Under the pieces are notes generated by a model. That model was not told where the DNA came from. It searched no databases and saw nothing but the letters and a program-made list of their open reading frames with translations. Shown piece after piece: positions 37,892 through 47,799 of a stretch of DNA of 64,000 nt. Made by a program: the position numbers and the translations under genes. Position 1 is the stretch's first letter. Each line of letters begins with the position of its first letter. The DNA is from Synaphobranchus kaupii (Eukaryota > Chordata > Actinopteri > Anguilliformes > Synaphobranchidae), in NCBI GenBank assembly GCA_029718625.1, contig CM056385.1:25736895-25800894 (forward strand), read 5' to 3'.

Positions 37892-37905
37892 TGCACACAC
37901 ACACA
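37789..37905. repeat. (CA)n microsatellite upstream of a tenm3 acceptor
   Basis: 117 bp of CA with some CG and GGATG interruptions. On the tenm3 sense strand it is a (TG)n tract ending about 48 nt before the exon at 37741. A normal branch-site and pyrimidine region (CTGATTTGCAG) lies between. Confidence 0.95.
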
Positions 37906-38699
37906 TCTATATACAACAGTCATTAATCAAAATATAGAAGCTATTCAATGCACAGTTTGTATCGATCTCTGTCAATATAAGCACTTACAGTTGACTTTCT
38001 ACTGTGACCCTGACCTTGAAATCTCTATCTTTATTTAAAAGCAATAGAAGGCAGATTAGTGTGGAAACCTGAAATAAAGGCACACACAAACTCCATAATT
38101 AACAATACTATCTATAATGTGTTTCATTATAATATTAAAACACACGCCGTGTTAACGGACACATTTTAAACAGGCAAGAGTGAGTGATTTAATTGTTGTC
38201 CCCTTTGAAAGGAAATATAATTTGGAGTGAGAGTGACAGAGGACTAAACTGCTGTGAATCAGTTGTTATTCGAGTATCTCTTGAGTGCACACTTGCATCC
38301 GTGCAACACCGCTGAAGACATATTGCAAAGAAGCTTAAAAAAAAGCTCTTTCTCAAAATGCATTGGATGAAAGATCTTCCCATGATGCCATTAAAAATCC
38401 TGCTCAGAAGTCTCCTTGAAATAAAACCTATTGCACATGTACCTTATTCTGCTTACTGAAATCCATCACATTGTTTAATTTTTTTATTACTCCTGTGGTG
38501 TGATTCCATTTTATTGTAAGAATAATGATCAACAATATGTACTGGAAATACTGTACCAAAGCCAACAAACTACATCTTAACTGTGTGTCTCCAGGCAGGA
38601 ACACATCATCAAATAAGATCTGGGATAAAACATGAAAACTGTTTCAGAAAACAGGAAAGACAATTAAAATGAACCTGGCACGTTATCGACAAATCCATC

Positions 38700-38955
38700 T
38701 CCGCATTGCATTGTTTGCAATTTATGAAAACAACAACATACAATTAACAATGTTTTGACTTGTTTAGTGTTTAATGGGAACAACATCCAATTATGGGTAC
38801 TATGTTGTGTCTTTTGCATCTTAGGAAAGCAACAATGTACAATTACCAGCACGTTGTTGCGTTATTTATATTCCACAAAAACAAAATACAATTAGTGGCA
38901 CTATGCTGCATTTGCATGTTTTAAAAACAACCACATACACTTAGTGCCAGAAAAA
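38700..38955. repeat. Degenerate tandem repeat, unit about 50 bp
   Basis: Blocks such as ACAACATACAATTAACAATG, ACAACATCCAATTATGGGTA, CAATGTACAATTACCAGCAC and AAATACAATTAGTGGCACTA follow at roughly 50-60 bp spacing. They are strongly diverged. Confidence 0.5.
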
Positions 38956-39323
38956 AAAAAAAAATTCCAATTTTTTTAGTTTCTTAAATTTAAAAGAATA
39001 AACACAGATGCAGTACTTGGAGGTATGTTAGGCCAATTCTAATGAATCCCATGAATGAAAACTGATTGCTGACACACTGATTATAGACAGACACCATTGT
39101 TATGCTGACACCACTGAATATTATTATGAAGGGTAAAAAGTCAATAGCATCCAATCAATTTCTGTCTCTGTGTAATTTAAAGAAATTAAAAAGAATATGC
39201 TTGTGGTTTTTAATATTGCAAATATGCTGACAAAACTGAAGTCCACTTGAGTCCACATTGACATTATTCAGACTTTACAGAATATTTATACAAATTATTT
39301 CTCTCTCACTCTCTATCTCTATA

Positions 39324-40053
39324 CAGTGAATACCATAATTCATTGGACAGTGACACATTTTTTGTTATTTTGGTTCTGTACTTTGAGTTTGAAAGGATAC
39401 AAAGACAATGACGTGCACACTGTCAGCTTAAATTTGAAATTATAGAACCTTTTGTACATAGTTCCCCCCCCCATTTTCGGGCATCAAAAAATATTGGACA
39501 GTTTAACATAATGTAGAATAAAGTAATATTTTTTAATATTTGGTCGCATATCCTTTGCATGCCTTCCTGATGTCTGTGACCCAACAATATCGAAAGACTC
39601 TTCATATATTATTTTCTGGTACTCCTACAAGTGATACTATAACGTCTCTGCATTTGAATGGATCTCTATGGGAATTGGGGGGGGGGGACTAGATTTAGCT
39701 GTACATTACACTGGAACAGTATGGAACACATGGTTGGCTAAATGGCTTTAAGTCATCAAGGGTCTGATGTATCAAACGAGCCTTAAAGCATCACTCTGCT
39801 GCCAGAAATACAGTAGATATGGATGGATAACTTGAATGGTTTCTTCTCCTAACTTATTTTTCCATAGAGTTCAATAGGAAAATTTGTCAGGAGAAACAAC
39901 CCTTAAAGTGATCCATCCATATCTACTGCATATCTGGCAGCAGAGTGATGGTTTGAGGCTCGTTTGATACGTCAGACCCTTGATGACTTAGGGCCATTTC
40001 ACCAACCATGTATTCCATGTGTCACAGTCCAATTAATTATGGTGCTAACGGTG
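39324..40053 (+). mobile_element. Palindromic Tc1-like MITE, copy 2
   Basis: A second copy of the 35768 element. The left end CAGTGAATACCATAATTCAT follows TA at 39322-39323, and the right end is worn (GGTGCTAACGGTG). The right arm has lost the segment between TATTCCAT and GTGTCACAG (near 40018), so it is shorter. The outer left-arm sequence has the same orientation as copy 1, but the central segment is inverted relative to it. Confidence 0.85.
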
Positions 40054-40279
40054 AAGTTCTAAATGAAAACTACTTGTTGGGGGTGCATTTAAAAAAATAA
40101 AAAAATAATTCATTAAAATTTTTGTTTTGGAAAGAAATTCATACATAGGCAAGAACTTCAACAACTTCGCTATTTATATTTGTTTAAGAAAAAAAGAATT
40201 CAAGCATTTAAGCATACGCCTTTAGATCAAAAGGACTCTAAGATAATGCGAAAGATACATTCAATCAACAGTGTCCAAA

Positions 40280-40283
<4 letters not shown>

Positions 40284-40364
<81 letters not shown>
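40284..40364. repeat. (TA)n microsatellite
   Basis: About 40 uninterrupted TA dinucleotides. This can extrude a cruciform and is prone to length error. Confidence 0.97.
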
Positions 40365-40366
<2 letters not shown>

Positions 40367-43300
40367 CTGACTTGAAAATCAAAGCATTCTAAAGACATAC
40401 AATATTTTTGGGGTCTTGAAGAGTTTTGTCTTTTCGTCCCTACCAGATCATATAAACAATGAGTGACAGAGAACTGTGCTAATTATTTTGTTTAAGTGAT
40501 AATGAAACTGAATGTGTTTCTTTTTCTAACTTGCATGACAGTGTTTGACTAGGTAAATAAGTGTCTACTGGCACCTCTTTTACAATGCTGTCAGCAGTTC
40601 ATCCAAGTTATTATTCATTGTAAGAAAACTTTAGTTAATTAAGAACCTTGTCTGATTAATCAGCTGCAGGCTGTTGCATTGCATCCAACAGAGCTTCAGT
40701 TTCCAGACAAATGAAACGAGAACCGAGAGCCCTTGATGTCATAATATTAAATCTACATATCACTCCACCTATACATGGATAATGATTGATGTAAAGAGGT
40801 GCCGGTATCAAGTTTGAAAGTGACATTCTTGTGGCCTATTTTCAGGTCCACTTTTTTTATTTTTTGTTGTGTGTTGTCAGCCATCTTTATTAGCGTCTGC
40901 CGGCACCTCTAATATCATGGCGCTTCACACTGACATATCTAAAGCAATTATTGTCTTCTCACTTGTAAGTTTGCAGATACTAAATATCTAACCCCCAAAA
41001 AGAAGTTGAAATATCTCAACATCCCATTTCAAAAAAGGATTTGAAATAGCTATGTCTTTATTTGAAAATGATGTCCTAAAGCATAAAATAATTTGATTGT
41101 ATCTGCAGTAAACCTGACAGCTTGTGTGTTCTCCCCCCTTAACTTTGAATAATTTAAATCAGCACCACTATTTCTTACAAAACACTATGTGCTTAGTTGT
41201 TGCTGCATTTAGGTTGAACTTATCCCTTAATGCAAAAATAGACTACATGCAGATGTACTGTGATATGGTATCGGGCCACCAGAGTTGTGTCTCACCCTGT
41301 CAAAATCTAATTAGAATTGAATATGGTGTGAGAAACAATGCCAGTGAGGGTTTGAATTACATTACGGTTTGCTGATCCAAATACCATTTGGCAAAGTATT
41401 CTATTCTAGCATCGATCCGGGTTTAATTGACAAGGTTCATTAAGGCTCAGATGTCAGCAAATACCGAGCCGAGAGTGTGTACCTCTTCGTTTGCCTGCGG
41501 CACAAAGTCACCTTGCCCTTTGACTGTGTCCTTAATGGGGCCCCCGTCACTCCACAGGTAAGACAAGCCGGGCTGCGTATATCGAACGCAGCTCCACGCG
41601 GCAGAATGAGGCCTTTGCTTTGCGGAGAGCCCCCACCCCCGTTGGCTCAGAATCCCACCGCTTGGCTGACTAATAGTCTGATGGCAGGGTGCATTATGGC
41701 TGAGGGCCCTCCCCCATCCATTCACCCAATTGCTTCTAGCACGCTGCATCTGCCAGGGTTAGCTTGCGATTCATACTGATGGGACTTGTCGTGACGACGA
41801 CCCCTCCACGCTGATGACTAGCCACTATCGGGCGCCTGGACAATTTTTCTCATCCAGCGTCACCGGCGCGACTACCTGGCTGTCCAGAGCAGAGCTTTAA
41901 GGTGAATGAGGAGGAGGTTGTGACTGGGATAGATGTTTCCCTGGAAACACAGGTTCACTTCCTGTACCTTGGCTTTGGATTTATGGGGAGCTGCTGTTGT
42001 TTTTCAACAATAAAGATTTGTTTTACATTTATGGACAGAAGCAGAGGTTCAAGGATTTTTACATATTTGGAAAAGTAGCACAGCTTGATATGCTGACGGA
42101 TGGCATATTTATGCATTTTAAAAAAAAGTCTCATATAAACACCGAGGATGTTAAATGTACACCAGCAATGTTAGCTTTTGTTAGTGACAGAAAATTTGTG
42201 AGGATAGGACAAATATCATCGCATTGCTGTAGACTTTGGAAGCTTTTATTTTCTTTGCAAGCAAATGTTATCTGCAGTGAATAGGAAACCCTTATAAGCG
42301 GTAACAAAATTTTAAATCTTTTCAATTATTGTGTTCCCCTTCAGTCCCGGAGGTAAAACACCTTCCTCACAGGAAAACAGCAGCGTCTTTCCTAGCATTC
42401 TTGCTCAATATAGTCATATCTAAAGCCCTGTGCTTTAAACACAACATAATTGATATGTAATTCATATTTTTACACCGACCGGCCCACAGATTGTGTTCAT
42501 GCAGCGGGTCTGAGCGGTGCAATTACCGCATGGCTTATGCACCGCTCCTCTTGTGCAGCTGGTGCAGTCAGACTGCAGGTGGCACTCTATGGACCTGTTG
42601 AGTGACTAGTGCATGGTGAACACCCTCTCTCCCAGCTGCAACCAATTGTGAGTCCGTATGCAGGATTCCCAGCCACAGTCACAACTCGCTGACACGGTCA
42701 GGATTCAACTGTGGACACCCTGTGGACTGTAGGACACCCTGCTGCCCCAAGGGGGCTAATACTGCCACTTAGGGGGGTCAGACCCCAGCCCAGGGGGGCC
42801 ACAGTGCCTGCAGGTTTAACTCCAGTCTTGGAGGGGCTGCAGAAAAAGAATAATGAAATGAATATAGATTTTTTCAAAGATGCATTAAAACAGTTGCTGA
42901 TTGAGCGCATGTTGCACAAAAAGCCATTACTGAGTCTGGCTGAAGTAACATAACACTCATCCTGACATATAAATACACATTTCAGTTGAGCTAATATCTT
43001 AGGAATATTAGCTAGGAATATAGTATCAGTTATCCTTTTAGTTTTGCAATCAGTTGACAAACTGATTCCACCAGGGCTAAACTGAATTAAATCTATCCCT
43101 GTCTTTTGGCACACTGCTCTGTGGAGTAGCTCCGTGTCCACCTCCAGACAGCCAAACTGCCATTGGAATCACTTCATGTCACTGCCTTGTGCGAGAAATG
43201 TAATTTCATTCACAAGCAAAGATGTTTGCAATGCACGGATCACCACTTTCAACCGATCGCTCTATGCGAGGTCAGTGTGAGACCCATGCAAAAATATATT

Positions 43301-43623
43301 ATGTTCAGGGGAACTTTTTCAGGCCTTTGGGTTTCTGGGGCAGTAGAGACACATTTTCAGTCTGGATTAAAGTTTCATTCCTTCATGATACATTTACTTT
43401 TCCATCTTTGGGATTCTCTTCAGCCTCCCATTGCCCCTCACCCCAACACCCAAAAACCCCCACCAGGTTTTTCTGTTGCCTGTGCCTCTTAGGAAACGAT
43501 TAACTCTCTCTAGGATATGATTCCTGCTTAAACAGACCCTGGACAGAAAGTGTGGTGATAAAATTGGGGGGAAAAAAAAAGAGTACAGTTACAGAGGCTC
43601 TACTGGCACAATCCAGATTTCAT

Positions 43624-43705
43624 ACCAGACTGTGTGGCCCATGCACTAGAACAGTGCCTTAACAAATACCAGACCTGGGGCCCATCCATGCACTAGAACA
43701 GTGCC
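43624..43705 (+). repeat. 47-bp minisatellite, left part
   Basis: Units of CACTAGAACAGTGCCTTAAC, then AAATACCAGACCTGGGGCCC, then ATCCATG. About 1.7 copies precede the retrotransposon. The array resumes at 46965. Confidence 0.92.
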
Positions 43706-43706
43706 A

Positions 43707-43794
43707 GGGGGACATGGCAAACACCTTCTCGTGGTGTCCCCCGTCAGTAACTTATGACTGCCAATCGCAGTCATAAGCGAAACAGAATTTGCCA
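43707..43794 (+). ncRNA. Candidate HDV-like self-cleaving ribozyme
   Basis: All five helices expected of the nested double pseudoknot can be drawn. P1: GGGGGAC (43707-43713) with GTCCCCC (43736-43742). P2: TGGCAAA (43715-43721) with TTTGCCA (43788-43794). P3: ACC (43723-43725) with GGT (43733-43735), closing a 7-nt loop TTCTCGT that resembles the HDV loop UCCUCGC. P4: CTTATGACTGC (43751-43761) with GCAGTCATAAG (43767-43777). The base after P4 is C43778 in CGAAA, the position of the catalytic cytosine. At 88 nt the size is typical. J4/2 is longer than usual (about 10 nt) and P1.1 was not resolved. Self-cleavage would leave a 5' end at G43707, one base inside the insertion junction. Confidence 0.8.
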
Positions 43795-46700
43795 ATTTAG
43801 GGCCCTCACCCGGGCTGGTGCTCGGCTGCAGTCGGGGAGGAGAGCCGGTGGTGATTACTCCGCTGGCCTCCAACCCAGAATACTGCAGCTGAACACCGAA
43901 GGACTCACCTCCAACAAGATCAGCGTCATCGAGGAGCTGGCCTATACCACCAAGGCCCTCGTCATCCTCCTCCAGGAGACCCATTGCTTTTCAGCAGATA
44001 AGCTAGTATTACCAAATTTCACACTAGCTGGGTCTATCCTAAGCAGGAAACACGGCCTTGCCACGTTTGTCCATGAAAGGCTGAGCTGGACTCTCGCCGA
44101 TCAATCTCCGGCTGACTCGGAGATTGAGTGGTTGTGCGTGGACGTTGCCGGTTTTAAAATTGTAAACGTCTACAAGCCTCCCCCCTCGCGATTCACGCCG
44201 GTGTCTGTCCCGGTGTTCCCCCACCCCTGTCTCTATGCTGGCGACTTTAACTGTCAGCATGAAGACTGGGGGTACAATACCAACACACCCAACGGAGAGA
44301 ACCTGGCTGCTTGGGCAGCTAACAACTGCCTGACCCTGTTATACGATCCAAAGGGTGCAGCCAGCTTTCTCTCCGGTCGCTGGAACACTGGGACGAATCC
44401 TGACGTGGCATTTGCGAGTGTCGGTGCAGACAACCAGCTCCCGGACAGACGTGTGCTCGGAAAGTTCCCGCGGTCCCAACATCGACCATCGCTGATAACC
44501 GTGCCTAAACTCGTGGACTCTATCCTGAGTGAGCCGGTGAAGCGATGGAATTTCCGTAAGGCCAATTGGAAACGCTTCCGCCTCTTCACTAACAAATCCA
44601 CGTGGCGTCTCCCATCGCCTAATACCAACAACGTGGATGAGGCATACCGGGACTTCTGTGGCATGTTAGTGAAAGCGGCCAAGAAATCCATCCCACGCGG
44701 ACGTCGCAATAGCTACAAACCGTGCTGGGATGCGGAGTGCGAGAACCTCTACCGCGTTTTCCTTCAGGCTCCTGCCGGAATCGAGTCAAACAGGGCTGCT
44801 ACAGCCCTGTTGTCAAGACTCGGCCGGAGGAGACAAGAGCGCTGGGAGGAGGCTGTCAATTCCATCGACTTCTCGCACTCCAGCCGCAAGGCATGGAGTA
44901 TCCTGAACAACCTCACTGGCAGGTCAAGACACTCCCCTCGTCACTGCCCCATTTCTGCAAATAAAATCGCATCACAATTTGTGAAAAATGGGGTATACGA
45001 GGGTAAAGACCGCGAGTCATCACGACTCGTGGCAAAAGAAGTGTCTGACCTCTGGAGGGCCCCAACATCTAGCAGCGATAACATCTCCAGTGAATTCACA
45101 CCGGAGGAGTTCGCTGCCGCCCTCCAGCACCTAAAGCCAGGAAAAGCTCCGGGCCCTGATTCCATCTGCCCGGAGCTTATACTCCATGCCGCACCTGCCC
45201 TGAAGTCCTGGTTAAGAGCTTTCCTCTCTTCCTGCTTGCGCCAACTCAAGATCCCCAAAATCTGGAGAAGAGCCCTAGTTGTCGCGATCCCTAAGCCGAA
45301 TAAGCCTGAAGGGGATCCTAAGAGCTACCGTCCCATCTCCTTGCTCTGCATCCCCTTCAAGATCCTCGAGCGTCTTATCTACGCCCGCGTCGAACCGATC
45401 GTCGACCCACTGCTCCCTCGGGAGCAGGCCGGGTTCCGACGCGGGAGATCGACCGTAGACCAAGTCACTTTGATGACTCAAGACATCGAGGACAGCTTTT
45501 CGTTCAAGAAGAAGGCCGGAGCCGTTTTTGTCGATCTGACGGCTGCCTATGATACCGTATGGCACCGCGGCCTCACCTGCAAGCTGCTCCGCCTGCTGCC
45601 GGACAGGCACATGGTCAGTATGATCTTGGAGCTTGTCCGAAATCGCAGCTTTAACCTTACCACCGGTAGCGGACAGCAAAGCAGGTTACGACGCCTCAAG
45701 AACGGCGTCCCCCAGGGATCTGTCCTGGCCCCCCTCCTCTATAATATCTACACTTATGACTTGCCTGATACAGTCTCGCGGAAGTATGCCTACGCGGATG
45801 ACCTCGCGTTGGTGTACTCCGCTGGAGACTGGCAGTCATTGGAGGGGACTTTGAGCCAGGACATGCAGACACTAGTGGCATACCTCTGGAAATGGAGGTT
45901 GAAGCTCAGCGAGGCAAAGACGGTGTCGGCGGCCTTCCATCTTAACAACAGGGAGGCTAAACGTGAGCTCCGAATATATATTGGCGGAACACCCCTGCCA
46001 TGCTGCGCTGAGCCAATCTACCTCGGCGTGACATTGGACAGGTCGCTCACGTTTCGCCGACACCTTGAGTCACTGCGCAAGAAGTTAACATCTCGTGTGG
46101 CATTGATGAGGCGACTAGTCGGGTCAGGCTGGGGCGCCGACGCAAGAACATTGCGTACGGCAGCCCTGGCCCTTGTTTACTCGACTAGTGAGTACTGCGC
46201 ACCGGTATGGTGTCGCAGTGCCCACACCCGCCTCATCGATACGCCCATCAACGAAGCCTTGCGCATCGTGACAGGATGCCTGCGTCCCACTCCCGTGGAC
46301 AATCTTCCCATTCTTGCAGGCATCCAGCCCGCTGGGCTTCGCCGCGCGGGAGCCACAGCACGTCTCGCGTGCCGGGCCATGGAGCCAAACCATCTGCTCC
46401 ACGAAAGGCTCGCTGTAATTGCTGAGCCTCCCCGGCGCCTTAAGTCGAGACACCCATTTGTGCCTGCCGCACAGGAATTCCTGCAGCAATGCAGTGATCT
46501 TAACATCAGTGCGGCACGGTGGGCGGATTACATCTGGAGCACGGAGTGGGAGGAGAACACCTCTAGACTCCGTGACTTCATCCCAGACGTCGGTTTTCCC
46601 CCTATTGGGGTGGACCTGCCTAGACTGGCATGGGTGAGCCTTAACCGCCTCCGGACCGGCGTTGGGCGCTTCCGCTCATCGATGCACAGATGGGGCTTGG

Positions 46701-46858
46701 CTTCTTGCGCAGCCTGCGAGTGTGGCGCGGAGGAACAAACCGCAGACCATGTCATCCTGGACTGCCCGATTTATCGGGCACCCAATGGGATGCATGGTCT
46801 GTCGGTTCTGGATGATGACACGGTTACGTGGCTACTGGAGGTGTGCCCTGAAATATAG
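43754..46858 (+). CDS. Retrotransposon ORF: AP-like endonuclease and reverse transcriptase
   Basis: An intact ORF of 1034 residues. Residues about 42-250 are the AP-type endonuclease, which would nick the target: LQLNTEG (N47), LQETH (E75), YAGDFNC (D164, N166) and SQHRPS (H243), where most relatives have SDH. Residues about 450-760 are the reverse transcriptase: GKAPGPD, SYRPISLL, QAGFRRGRS, FVDLTAAYD (D594), NGVPQGSVLAPLLYN and YADD (680-683). Near residues 990-1010, CAACECG-EQTADHVILDC is the Cys/His motif common at the C-terminus of Jockey-like proteins. There is no gag-like ORF1 and no RNase H. The first ATG falls inside stem P4 of the candidate ribozyme; a later start before residue 42 cannot be excluded. 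No inactivating change was found. Confidence 0.95.
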   Translation: MTANRSHKRNRICQFRALTRAGARLQSGRRAGGDYSAGLQPRILQLNTEGLTSNKISVIEELAYTTKALVILLQETHCFSADKLVLPNFTLAGSILSRKHGLATFVHERLSWTLADQSPADSEIEWLCVDVAGFKIVNVYKPPPSRFTPVSVPVFPHPCLYAGDFNCQHEDWGYNTNTPNGENLAAWAANNCLTLLYDPKGAASFLSGRWNTGTNPDVAFASVGADNQLPDRRVLGKFPRSQHRPSLITVPKLVDSILSEPVKRWNFRKANWKRFRLFTNKSTWRLPSPNTNNVDEAYRDFCGMLVKAAKKSIPRGRRNSYKPCWDAECENLYRVFLQAPAGIESNRAATALLSRLGRRRQERWEEAVNSIDFSHSSRKAWSILNNLTGRSRHSPRHCPISANKIASQFVKNGVYEGKDRESSRLVAKEVSDLWRAPTSSSDNISSEFTPEEFAAALQHLKPGKAPGPDSICPELILHAAPALKSWLRAFLSSCLRQLKIPKIWRRALVVAIPKPNKPEGDPKSYRPISLLCIPFKILERLIYARVEPIVDPLLPREQAGFRRGRSTVDQVTLMTQDIEDSFSFKKKAGAVFVDLTAAYDTVWHRGLTCKLLRLLPDRHMVSMILELVRNRSFNLTTGSGQQSRLRRLKNGVPQGSVLAPLLYNIYTYDLPDTVSRKYAYADDLALVYSAGDWQSLEGTLSQDMQTLVAYLWKWRLKLSEAKTVSAAFHLNNREAKRELRIYIGGTPLPCCAEPIYLGVTLDRSLTFRRHLESLRKKLTSRVALMRRLVGSGWGADARTLRTAALALVYSTSEYCAPVWCRSAHTRLIDTPINEALRIVTGCLRPTPVDNLPILAGIQPAGLRRAGATARLACRAMEPNHLLHERLAVIAEPPRRLKSRHPFVPAAQEFLQQCSDLNISAARWADYIWSTEWEENTSRLRDFIPDVGFPPIGVDLPRLAWVSLNRLRTGVGRFRSSMHRWGLASCAACECGAEEQTADHVILDCPIYRAPNGMHGLSVLDDDTVTWLLEVCPEI

Positions 46859-46964
46859 TCCGGGTGAACCCCCCCCTAGGCTCGGGGTGGTAAAAGGATA
46901 GCCCCTCGGCCCCGAGCCTGGGGATGTGGGACAAAAGATCCCACCCAAACGAAGAAGAAGAAGA
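46859..46964 (+). other. Retrotransposon 3' UTR hairpins and (GAA)n tail
   Basis: TAGGCTCGGGG (from about 46877) pairs with CCCCGAGCCTG (about 46910-46920). GTGGGA pairs with TCCCAC around CAAAAGA just after it. The element ends AAAC(GAA)n. Stable 3' hairpins followed by a short simple repeat are the usual recognition end for target-primed reverse transcription. That role here is inferred. Confidence 0.75.
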
Positions 46965-47395
46965 AGAACAGTGCCTTAACAAATACCAGACCTGGGGCCC
47001 ATCCATGCATTGAACAGTGCCTTAACAAATACCAGACTGGGGCCCATCCATGCACTAGAACAGTGCCTTAACAAATACCAGACCTGGGGCCCATCCATGC
47101 ACTAGAACAGTGCCTTAACAAATACCAGACTGGGGCCCATCCATGCACTAGAACAGTGCCTTAACAGATACCAGACCTGGGGCCCATCCAGACACTAGAA
47201 CAGTGCCTTAACAGATACCAGACCTGGGGCCCATCCATGCACTAGAACAGTGCCTTAACAGATACCAGACTGTGGCCCATCCAGACACTAGAACAGTGCT
47301 TTAACATATACCAGACTGGGGCCCATCCATGCACTAGAACAGTGCCTTAACAGATACCAGACTGGGGCCCATACATGCACTAGAACAGCGCAGCC
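46965..47395 (+). repeat. 47-bp minisatellite, right part
   Basis: About nine more copies of the unit found at 43624, some 45 bp long (missing CC) and with variants AGATACC and CAGACACTAG. The array is split by the retrotransposon. Confidence 0.93.
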
Positions 47396-47799
47396 TTAAC
47401 AGAATTAGCCACCGAGCAGCCCTGAACTTGTATCATTTATCATTTTTCATGTAAAAGGATATTACAGATTATTAAGCTAGAATGGTATTTTAAAGGCAAA
47501 CGCTGGGACTAGGAGAAAATAACAAAAGATTAAACCAGAAGATAATGAACATTGAATAAAAGCTATCAGCTTGGGGAAAGAAATCTGGCTGCCATTCTCA
47601 TCCATATTTTTTGAGCATACAAAATTAATCCCTTAGAAAATATACAAAAAGTATTTATAACCCATACTAAGTCCAAATACACTTAAATTTGGCCTATAAC
47701 AATCACAAATAAAATCAGTCTATTACTATTTAATACTGATATTAGACCAACTTAATACAAAAATAACCATATGGTTTTCGCCTCTTCAGTGAAGATATA
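47396..47799. other. Intronic gap between minisatellite and Tc1 element
   Basis: About 400 bp of AT-rich intron in which I recognise nothing. Confidence 0.6.

Larger units (their letters stand above)
37906..43620. other. tenm3 intron, 5' part of the 14.4-kb intron as numbered here
   Basis: Intron between the cytoplasmic-domain exons. It contains a degenerate tandem repeat near 38700-38955, MITE copy 2 and an AT tract, listed separately. 40370-43620 shows nothing certain; 42480-42840 is GC-richer and may be an old repeat. Confidence 0.6.
43706..46964 (+). mobile_element. Apparently full-length non-LTR retrotransposon
   Basis: A 3.26-kb insertion sits in the 47-bp minisatellite. AGAACAGTGCC (11 bp) is present at both edges (43695-43705 and 46965-46975) as a target-site duplication; its edge is ambiguous with the (GAA)n tail. 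It has a 5' segment with a candidate HDV-like ribozyme, one intact ORF of 1034 codons, a roughly 90-bp 3' UTR with two hairpins, and a GAAGAAGAAGAAGAA tail. GC content is clearly above the surrounding intron. Endonuclease, reverse transcriptase and a C-terminal Cys/His motif without RNase H suggest the Jockey/I group. The clade is not settled. It lies antisense to tenm3. Confidence 0.93.

Noticed and set aside
37498..37923. Single 141-codon minus frame as the transmembrane exon product
   Set aside because: Its first part is teneurin, but after SPP it is out of frame ([11 protein letters not shown]) and its N-terminal side is microsatellite. The true sequence switches frame in the C run.
43646..46755. 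Minus-strand frames across the retrotransposon
   Set aside because: They are complements of the endonuclease/reverse-transcriptase ORF, open because that DNA is GC-rich.
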